The notes under the pieces: model-generated
The model's database searches: none
What the model was told of the DNA's origin: nothing
Seen by the model: the letters and a program-made list of their open reading frames with translations, nothing else
Made by a program: the position numbers and the translations under genes
Part shown: in pieces, positions 1 through 4,406 of the stretch
Position numbering within the stretch: position 1 is the stretch's first letter
How the letters are laid out: every line of letters begins with the position of its first letter
From: Microcaldota archaeon
Lineage (GTDB): Archaea; Micrarchaeota; Micrarchaeia; Micrarchaeales; CABMGC01
DNA length: 6,656 nt
Reading direction: 5' to 3'
Assembly (NCBI GenBank): GCA_021846005.1
Contig: JAJZIZ010000037.1
Span: 1-6,656, forward strand

Positions 1-2
1 AG

Positions 3-89
3 GGAGAGAACGTAAGACCTCAACAGGAGGCAATTCCCGAAGAACTGAGAACATACCTTGCAAACACAGGGGAAGCTCTCAACCTTTAG
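3..89 (+). CDS. C-terminal end of an unidentified protein (5' end outside window)
   Basis: An open + strand frame enters from the left edge and ends at TAG (87-89), giving 28 visible codons. The tail is hydrophilic and acidic, with residues such as PQQEAIPEELRTYL, and ends in GEALNL. No domain can be recognised from so short a piece. The stop lies only 17 bases before the next start on the same strand, so the two genes are probably co-transcribed. The stop codon also sits at the loop and 3' arm of a stem-loop (76-96), which would link its translation to that of the next gene. The frame is supported mainly by its openness and by the close spacing to its neighbour, and a chance open stretch of this length cannot be excluded. 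Confidence 0.5.
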   Translation, partial: GENVRPQQEAIPEELRTYLANTGEALNL

Positions 90-96
90 TTGAGAG
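76..96 (+). promoter_or_regulatory. Stem-loop across the gene junction, overlapping the ribosome-binding site
   Basis: CTCTCAAC (76-83) pairs perfectly with GTTGAGAG (89-96) around the five-base loop CTTTA. The last three bases of the 3' arm are the first half of a GAGAGG Shine-Dalgarno-like motif (94-99), which lies 7 bases before the ATG at 107. The stop codon of the upstream gene (87-89) is within the loop and the start of the 3' arm. Ribosomes finishing the upstream gene would open the stem, so translational coupling is the natural inference. There is no T tract after it, which argues against a terminator. Confidence 0.45.
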
Positions 97-106
97 AGGA
101 TGTCAC

Positions 107-823
107 ATGATGCAGAAACAAGTAGCTACCCAGAGCCAGAGGGAGATAGTCCAGATGAGGGAGTTAGGCAAACAGGTATACGACAATGTTTTGCGGGAAG
201 GAATGCCTAAGCTTCCAGTAGAAGTCCTTAGAACTGGGGCAGACACTACACAAAGTCCAAACTTTAAGTTCCTTAGAGTGGAAGAGATAAAGTATTCTGC
301 AAAGAACCCATTCACTGGCGGAAGCGTGGATGAGACGTGGATGCGGGTAATGAAAGGATTTGGAGTTACTGTATTGCCTTTGATTGAATATGAAGGGCAG
401 AAATGTCCGGTGCTTATCTTTAAGCCTCAACCGTCAGTGGAGTCTTGGTCAATAGAGTTGGTTTCCGGGGGAGTTAGAGGAGCGACTACGGCAGTGGAAG
501 CCGCAACAATAGAACTTCAGCAGGAAACGGGACTCAAGGCGGAAAAGATAACAATAATACCGCAATTGGAGAAGATATGGCACGCCCCACACAGGATCAA
601 TACAATAGATACAATGGTTATTGCAGAAAATATAACCTTTGCGGGAAGGACAAGTGATGAGAAGGAGGAAGCGCCAATCTCACCGTTTATAGCCACCTGG
701 AAAGAAGTTATGGCTTACTTGGATAATAACGTAATAAAATATGGTTCGAGTGTAGCTACTTTGACAACCTATCTGCTTTTCCATGCTCCTGAGGAAATAA
801 TGAAGGAAGTCAGGAGAGGCTAG
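107..823 (+). CDS. Nudix-fold protein with degenerate Nudix box (ADP-ribose pyrophosphatase-like)
   Basis: This is a 238-aa protein. About 85 N-terminal residues match nothing I recognise and begin with a polar, probably helical stretch (about 3-30). A Nudix fold follows: hydrophobic strands at about 86-106, then the segment SWSIELVSGG, which resembles the strand entering the Nudix box of ADP-ribose pyrophosphatases, then a box at 121-143. Against the consensus Gx5Ex7REUxEExGU, it keeps G121, E136, L137, E140, G142 and L143. It has Thr127 for the first Glu, Ile135 for Arg and Gln139 for the middle Glu of the metal-binding EExG. The fold seems safe, but catalysis is doubtful: it may be a binding or regulatory protein, or an enzyme with altered metal binding. 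The start at 107 follows GAGAGG by 7 bases; ATG at 110 is an equal alternative. It is probably co-transcribed with the partial gene to the left and converges on sua5. The substrate is unknown. Confidence 0.8.
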   Translation: MMQKQVATQSQREIVQMRELGKQVYDNVLREGMPKLPVEVLRTGADTTQSPNFKFLRVEEIKYSAKNPFTGGSVDETWMRVMKGFGVTVLPLIEYEGQKCPVLIFKPQPSVESWSIELVSGGVRGATTAVEAATIELQQETGLKAEKITIIPQLEKIWHAPHRINTIDTMVIAENITFAGRTSDEKEEAPISPFIATWKEVMAYLDNNVIKYGSSVATLTTYLLFHAPEEIMKEVRRG

Positions 824-879
824 ACTTTCCATAAGCCGGCTTCTGAAAATTGTCATGTCTGCTGAAGGTTAGGCAGTCA

Positions 880-971
880 GTCGAAGCTCTGGAGAAATGG
901 ATTGCACTCATGCGGAAAATCCCGCACATGGGAACTGCATGCTATCGGAGGCATTTCTCCAGTTCTTCGGC
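880..971. repeat. Imperfect 20-bp inverted repeat spanning the convergent gene ends
   Basis: Bases 880-899 and 952-971 are inverted copies matching at 17 of 20 positions, including an unbroken 11-bp core (CTGGAGAAATG at 889-899 against 952-962). The remaining outer part pairs over 7 bp (one G-T) beyond a 2x2 mismatch. The 52-base interior holds a second small hairpin, TGCGG (911-915) with CCGCA (922-926). The right arm is the last codons of sua5 (encoding AEELEKC), so the left arm is a reversed near-copy of a coding segment. RNA from either strand would fold into this hairpin. It could limit read-through between the two convergent genes, or be the scar of a small inverted duplication. The rest of the intergenic stretch (824-879) shows only a 10-bp palindrome, AAGCCGGCTT (833-842), and no long T tract. 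Confidence 0.6.
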
Positions 972-1997
972 AGTATGAAAATGCTTATGGCTGGAGGCCT
1001 TCCTGAGGCGATTCATGATTGCAAGACCGTAGCCTTTCTCCGTAAAACTTTCGGTTATGCAGAATTCCGCCTTCAGGCTGTCGAGATATATAAGGCCTGA
1101 GAACAGATTCCTTGCTATTGTGCGCGGCTCTTTCCTGCTTCCTAAAATTATTGACTTAACTGGCATCTTGCCCAGAAGGAATGCCGTCTCCCCTGAACCC
1201 ATGAAGGCGAATCTTCCTTTCCATGGAGATAGAATAGATTTGAGTCTTGAAGGATCCCCTTCATAAAGCATTAATTTTGTATCTGGCGAATAGTGCCTGT
1301 ATTTCATGCCTGGGCTCAGCGCCTTCTTAGCCTCCTTGAGCCCGAGCGCCTCTTTTGGAAGTTTAGGCTTTTTCATGAACGCGGCAGATATCTCTTCCAT
1401 GGTGAATGCCCCAGGCCTAAGAAGCGTGAAGTGCCCAAGGTCCAAAACTGTCGATTCTATGCCGAATTTTGAATTGCCCGCGTCTAGGATTATATCCACA
1501 GACTTTAGGAAATAGCCTATTGCATGCTTCCCCGAAGTGGAAGAGGGCTTTTTGGAGATGTTTGCGCTTGGTGCAGCTATTGGAGTCCGACTCTGGCGTA
1601 TCAGCTCCAGGGCTATTTCGTCTGATGGCATGCGGACAGCCACAGTCTTAAGCCCCGCAGTTACTACGCGAGGAAGCCCAGCCCTTGCTTTAAGTATAAG
1701 AGTGAGAGGAGACGGCCATATGGATTCTATCGCCTTTCTGTATCGCCTTGGTATTATGGCCACTTTCTCTGCCATTTCCATATCCGACACGTGAACTATT
1801 AGAGGATTGTCTGATGGCCTCTTTTTTGCCTTGAAGATCTTTCTGCATGCTGAAGCATTCATGGCGTCTGCGCCTATTCCGTATACGGTCTCAGTAGGAA
1901 ATACGACTAAGCCTCCTTTTCGTATGGTCTCGGCTGCAAGACGTATTTTGGAGAGGTTTGGATTTGACCTGTTTATTTTTAATATCGTTGCGCGCAT
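942..1997 (-). CDS. sua5: Threonylcarbamoyl-AMP synthase (Sua5/YrdC family, two-domain form)
   Basis: This cytosolic enzyme makes threonylcarbamoyl-AMP from threonine, bicarbonate and ATP. In archaea the Kae1/KEOPS complex then transfers the group to A37 of ANN-decoding tRNAs (t6A). From the ATG at 1997 the protein has 351 residues. The YrdC domain shows PTETVYGIGADA (34-45), the KKRPSDNPL nucleotide-binding stretch (58-66), SPLTLIL (96-102), VAVRMPSD (119-126), PSANISKKPSST (143-154) and GIESTVLDL (179-187). The linker has the family motif SPGMKYRHYSP (228-238), followed by the Sua5 C-terminal domain ending in GYGLAIMNRLRKAS (322-335). The length is normal for Sua5 and greater than that of single-domain YrdC/TsaC. 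A TTG at 2027 would add 10 residues and overlap the channel stop as TTGA; ATG 1997 is preferred because family alignments start there. No TATA-like box precedes it, so it is probably expressed with the channel gene. Confidence 0.95.
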   Translation of the reverse strand: MRATILKINRSNPNLSKIRLAAETIRKGGLVVFPTETVYGIGADAMNASACRKIFKAKKRPSDNPLIVHVSDMEMAEKVAIIPRRYRKAIESIWPSPLTLILKARAGLPRVVTAGLKTVAVRMPSDEIALELIRQSRTPIAAPSANISKKPSSTSGKHAIGYFLKSVDIILDAGNSKFGIESTVLDLGHFTLLRPGAFTMEEISAAFMKKPKLPKEALGLKEAKKALSPGMKYRHYSPDTKLMLYEGDPSRLKSILSPWKGRFAFMGSGETAFLLGKMPVKSIILGSRKEPRTIARNLFSGLIYLDSLKAEFCITESFTEKGYGLAIMNRLRKASSHKHFHTAEELEKCLR

Positions 1998-2023
1998 CTT
2001 TAGCACTGATGATGTTTTGGCAG

Positions 2024-2776
2024 TCAAAGCTCTTCTATCTTCTGGGAAAGAAGGTTTGATGCCATTTCGGCAGGGCTTATGACGCCTATGCCTAATCCCA
2101 TGCCCCTTATCCTTACCTCTTCCTCGTGGTTTCTGGCTATGGCAACTACACGTGAGTTTTCAGCAAGATTCCTTATTATCAGAAGAGCATATACCATTCG
2201 AGATTTGTCATTCATGTCTATTATGATTGACTTCGCACGCTCAAATTCAAAATCGGACATTGCCTTCTCATCGGTTTCATCGACTACAAATGCCCTGTAT
2301 CCTTTCTGGTCCCTGAACTGCTTGACCAACGCTGCGTCTGAACTCAGCACTATAAACTTTATGTTCTTCTCCTTTAGCTTTTCTGCGAGCCGCATGTTTA
2401 TGTTGTCCATGCCTACCAGTATGACATGATTTTTAAGAAGCCTTTTTTCGAAAGGGTTTATCCTGCCGGCCAGATATTCTACCCGCGTGTTCACTATTTC
2501 ACTTGTGGCAGAAGTAAGTGCCCCCAGAAAGATCCCTATGCCGGTTATTATTAACACTATAGTGAAAATTCTGGCAGTATTTGTGACAGGCACTATGTCA
2601 CCGAAGCCCACAGTGGAGAGTGTTATTGTAGTATAATATGCCGCAGTTAACAGGGAATTTATCGGCACGTTGAAGCCTTTTTCGTAATGGCCTATTATGT
2701 ATGTACCAGATATCCCAGCGGCAAAAACGACTGCTATCAAGGATACGTATACGAGAATACGCTGGGAAAGCGCCAT
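2024..2776 (-). CDS. Two-helix potassium channel with a short RCK (TrkA-N) domain, MthK-like
   Basis: This is an integral membrane, K+-selective channel subunit, active as a tetramer by family. From the ATG at 2776 it has 250 residues: TM1 (about 7-27), pore helix (about 42-53), filter TVGFGD (55-60), TM2 (about 67-92, Gly79/81/85 as hinge candidates), linker, then an RCK domain from about 117 (KNHVILVG) to the ISPAEMASNLL end (234-244). The classical GxGxxG dinucleotide loop is replaced by GMDNIN, as MthK also departs from it. MthK's two calcium-binding glutamates in the AEAE stretch appear here as Ile and Arg, so a different ligand is likely. MthK is about 336 residues and has a further C-terminal RCK lobe that is absent here. 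The open frame extends to 2887, but those 37 extra residues are polar and non-family-like, and a TATA box lies 34 bases before ATG 2776. Sua5 follows 26 bases after the stop. Confidence 0.93.
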   Translation of the reverse strand: MALSQRILVYVSLIAVVFAAGISGTYIIGHYEKGFNVPINSLLTAAYYTTITLSTVGFGDIVPVTNTARIFTIVLIITGIGIFLGALTSATSEIVNTRVEYLAGRINPFEKRLLKNHVILVGMDNINMRLAEKLKEKNIKFIVLSSDAALVKQFRDQKGYRAFVVDETDEKAMSDFEFERAKSIIIDMNDKSRMVYALLIIRNLAENSRVVAIARNHEEEVRIRGMGLGIGVISPAEMASNLLSQKIEEL

Positions 2777-2780
2777 AGAG

Positions 2781-2796
2781 TTCAATTTAGATTGAA
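2781..2796. promoter_or_regulatory. Candidate operator at the channel gene transcription start
   Basis: TTCAAT-TTAG-ATTGAA is a perfect 6-bp inverted repeat with a four-base spacer. It sits between the TATA box (2806-2813) and the ATG (2776) of the channel gene. Archaeal transcription normally starts about 25 bases after the TATA centre, so the start should fall inside this repeat near 2785. A dimeric repressor bound here would block initiation. The repeat is AT-rich and short, so chance is a real alternative. Confidence 0.35.
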
Positions 2797-2805
2797 GAAG
2801 CAAAA

Positions 2806-2813
2806 CTTTTATA
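2806..2813 (-). promoter_or_regulatory. TATA box of the channel-sua5 transcript
   Basis: The - strand reads CCAATATAAAAGTTTT here, with TATAAAAG as the core at 2813-2806. Its centre is about 34 bases upstream of ATG 2776, placing the start of transcription about 9 bases before the start codon. This supports 2776 over the more distant ATG at 2887, which would lie upstream of the box. Confidence 0.6.
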
Positions 2814-2887
2814 TTGGTGTGTTTGTATTTGGGCAGGTTCGTGCCGTTGCCGGTGGTATGCTTTTGCATGCACTTCAAATCCTGCAA

Positions 2888-3016
2888 TCATAAGCCAGGT
2901 TTTTTTCTGCGTTTTGTTGCAGATGAACGATAATGGCTTGTCAGGCGTTCGGACCATATGCCAGATGTTTTTTTTATGAGATACTTGGCCAGCTTCCTGG
3001 AGAGCCGGCCAGTCAT
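2888..3016 (-). CDS. Possible small basic protein overlapping the aldo/keto reductase stop
   Basis: A 42-codon frame starts at ATG 3016-3014, which shares bases with the reductase stop TGA (3015-3013) in the ATGA overlap typical of tightly coupled genes. The product is strongly basic: it starts MTGRLSRKLAKYLIKK and ends in KRRKKPGL. I recognise no family, and no hydrophobic segment is long enough for a membrane helix. It fills about half of the 236-base gap between the reductase and the channel gene. The frame is also open far upstream, inside the reductase in another reading frame, which weakens the case. No ribosome-binding site is visible, and the ATGA overlap itself is the main support. 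It may be a real nucleic-acid-binding micro-protein or simply a chance frame. Confidence 0.3.
   Translation of the reverse strand: MTGRLSRKLAKYLIKKTSGIWSERLTSHYRSSATKRRKKPGL
2986..3011 (-). repeat. Hairpin just after the aldo/keto reductase gene
   Basis: TGGCC (2986-2990) pairs with GGCCA (3007-3011). After one mismatch, GCT (2992-2994) pairs with AGC (3003-3005), leaving an eight-base loop. On the - strand it begins two bases after the reductase stop. No T tract follows on that strand; the next homopolymer there is A-rich. It is therefore more likely to protect the mRNA end or shape the small ORF's message than to act as a classical terminator. Confidence 0.35.
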
Positions 3017-3810
3017 AAAAAAGAGTCTATCTCGTTTATGTCTGCAATGCTCATTTCCCAACCGCATGCTCCGGCGTTTTCCCTTGCATGCTCGGGATTG
3101 TTGGCTTTTGGTATCGCGGAGACATTGCCTTTGGAGACAAGCCAGTTGAGTGCCGACTGTATGGCGCTTTTGCCATATCTTGAGCCTATCGCCCCTAGTT
3201 TGTCGAATATTTCCCGGTTCTCTTTTGAATATATGCTTCCGCTCCCCAGAGGACTGTATGCGATCAGGGTTATTTTTTCCGATGCGCAATACTTTGCAAG
3301 TCCGCTTCTCTCTGGATTGCGCTCAGTCACGCTGTATTCCACCTGATTTGAGACTATCTCGGCGGATTTCATCGCTTCCTGCGCCTTCTTGAGTTCATCC
3401 AATGAGAAATTGCTTACCCCTATGTGCCGCACCTTTCCTTCCGAGACCAGCTGCTCCATTGCAGACATTGTCTCGGATATGGGTATTGAATTGTTGGGCC
3501 AGTGTATCTGGTATAGGTCTATGGTTTTTATGCCTAGTGCTTTCAGGCTCCTGTCACATGCTTTTATCAAATCGTCATGGCGCAGATTGTGCGGAGAGAC
3601 CTTTGTGGCTATGAAGATGCTGTCACGGTCTTCTGTCAGGACCTCAGCAACAAGATTTTCTGTCTGGTACATCTCCGCGGTGTCTATGAAATTGGAGCCT
3701 GAAGATATGCCTGCCTTCAATGCCTCTATGCCTGTTCTGCTGAGCTTCCATGTGCCCATTCCAATTTTAGGAATCTTCTCCCCAGTCTTGCCCAATTCTA
3801 AATAATCCAT
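3013..3810 (-). CDS. Aldo/keto reductase
   Basis: This is a soluble NAD(P)H-dependent reductase of the AKR superfamily, which reduces aldehydes or ketones to alcohols. It has 265 residues, slightly short of the usual 270-320, and is complete. The TIM-barrel signature starts with LGKTGEKIPKIGMGTW (6-21). The catalytic tetrad is present: Asp43 and Tyr48 in FIDTAEMYQTE, Lys70 in IATKV and His103 in IHWP. Later markers are HIGVSNFS, SNQVEYSV, AYSPLGSG, and the cofactor-binding IPKANNPEHARENAGA near the C terminus. The form resembles the 2,5-diketogluconate/prostaglandin-F-synthase type of small AKRs, but the substrate cannot be told from sequence. The ATG at 3810 suits the family start. No ribosome-binding site precedes it, so a short or absent leader is likely, with a weak AT-rich box (TTAAAG, about 26 bases upstream). 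It is divergent from the MTH1-like gene. Confidence 0.95.
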   Translation of the reverse strand: MDYLELGKTGEKIPKIGMGTWKLSRTGIEALKAGISSGSNFIDTAEMYQTENLVAEVLTEDRDSIFIATKVSPHNLRHDDLIKACDRSLKALGIKTIDLYQIHWPNNSIPISETMSAMEQLVSEGKVRHIGVSNFSLDELKKAQEAMKSAEIVSNQVEYSVTERNPERSGLAKYCASEKITLIAYSPLGSGSIYSKENREIFDKLGAIGSRYGKSAIQSALNWLVSKGNVSAIPKANNPEHARENAGACGWEMSIADINEIDSFL

Positions 3811-3908
3811 GAAATTTTATTTACGCCAAATGCTTTAACTGTTGCCTCCCGTTGAAAAGACCAGAGTCTTGGCGTATGAAATATAAGCATGAATGCCTTA
3901 TCGGTATT
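3811..3908. promoter_or_regulatory. Divergent promoter region with an 8-bp inverted repeat
   Basis: This 98-base region separates the reductase (leftward) from the MTH1-like gene (rightward). TACGCCAA (3822-3829) and TTGGCGTA (3869-3876) form a perfect inverted repeat 39 bases apart. A smaller one, AAGAC-CAGA-GTCTT, lies at 3857-3870. For the rightward gene, AAATATAAG (3879-3887) is a good TATA match about 25 bases before ATG 3909. For the leftward gene only a weak TTAAAG near 3836 is seen. The arms could be paired operator sites controlling both genes; this is inference. Confidence 0.45.
3879..3887 (+). promoter_or_regulatory. TATA box of the MTH1-like gene
   Basis: AAATATAAG is centred about 25 bases before ATG 3909. 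With normal archaeal spacing, transcription would start at or next to that A, giving a leaderless mRNA. This is consistent with the lack of any purine-rich ribosome-binding site. If the gene instead started at ATG 3876, this box would be within the coding region. Confidence 0.5.
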
Positions 3909-4406
3909 ATGCACAGATGGACATTATGCATGATAGTCAGAGATGATGAGATACTTCTAAAACTTGCGGCAAGAGGCATAAGCAAGGGAAAATGGACAGG
4001 ACTAGGCGGTGTTATAGAGCCTGGAGAGACTCCGGAAGAAGGAATCGTAAGGGAAGTTTATGAAGAGTCAGGCCTCAGAGTAAAGAGAATGAGGAAGGCA
4101 GGGAGCATAAAATTTTACAAAGGGTCGAGAGAAAATGCACTGGGCCTTGGGCATCTGTTTTTAGTGGATGGTTTTTCCGGAAGGGCAAAAGGCACAGCCG
4201 AGGGAGAGCTAAAATGGTTCAAAAAGAACAGGCTGCCTTTCGAAAGGATGTGGGATGATGACAAATACTGGCTGCTTATGATGCTTGAGGGCAATGAGGC
4301 AAAGATAGAATTCGTCTATGACAAAGGAATGAAAAAAGTAAAAGACTGCAAAATAAGCAGGATACGAAAAATACCCGATGGCAAAACGATAATCCCGCGC
4401 TCATAG
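3909..4406 (+). CDS. MTH1/MutT-like Nudix hydrolase (oxidised purine nucleotide diphosphatase)
   Basis: This enzyme probably hydrolyses damaged purine nucleoside triphosphates such as 8-oxo-dGTP to the monophosphate, keeping them out of DNA. From ATG 3909 it has 165 residues. The Nudix box (34-56) is canonical: G34, E40, R48, E49, E52, E53 and G55. The segment before it, RGISKGKWTGLGG, and the later MWDDDKYW (114-121) follow human MTH1, whose Trp117, Asp119 and Asp120 read the base; they correspond here to Trp115, Asp117 and Asp118. MTH1 Asn33 appears to be Thr30, so base preference may differ. The C-terminal strand region aligns to MTH1, followed by a basic tail of about 15 residues. The start is uncertain: ATG 3876 and TTG 3852 are in frame, but 3909 fits the family N terminus and a TATA box 25 bases upstream (leaderless mRNA). 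Its 3' end overlaps the convergent ATPase-nuclease gene by 6 bp. Confidence 0.92.
   Translation: MHRWTLCMIVRDDEILLKLAARGISKGKWTGLGGVIEPGETPEEGIVREVYEESGLRVKRMRKAGSIKFYKGSRENALGLGHLFLVDGFSGRAKGTAEGELKWFKKNRLPFERMWDDDKYWLLMMLEGNEAKIEFVYDKGMKKVKDCKISRIRKIPDGKTIIPRS
4332..4371 (-). terminator. T-rich stretch downstream of the ATPase-nuclease gene
   Basis: On the - strand, T5 (4371-4367) and T6 (4337-4332) runs with further T-rich bases between them follow the stop at 4401 by 30 to 70 bases. Archaeal RNA polymerase can terminate at T runs without a hairpin. These bases also encode the Lys-rich tail of the convergent MTH1-like gene, so they may be there only for coding reasons. Confidence 0.25.

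Noticed and set aside
824..941. tRNA or box C/D guide RNA in the convergent gap
   Set aside because: No T-arm consensus, no cloverleaf and no proper C box (RUGAUGA) found on either strand; only the inverted repeat and short palindromes are present.
2079..2429. Open + strand frame antisense to the channel gene
   Set aside because: The composition is that of a reverse-strand shadow, and the - strand frame encodes a clear RCK domain.
2777..2887. Longer channel protein starting at ATG 2887
   Set aside because: The extra 37 residues are polar and do not resemble the family, and the TATA box lies between this ATG and the better start at 2776.
2895..2978. T7 and T8 runs as + strand terminators
   Set aside because: No + strand gene ends upstream of them; on the - strand they are A runs.
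3017..3289. Upstream part of the long - strand frame that ends at 2888
   Set aside because: It lies out of frame inside the aldo/keto reductase, is Arg/Lys-rich without a domain, and the reductase frame is certain. Only the part after the ATGA overlap is kept as a weak candidate.
3389..3805. Open + strand frame antisense to the reductase
   Set aside because: It is a shadow of a well-supported gene, with no recognisable domain.
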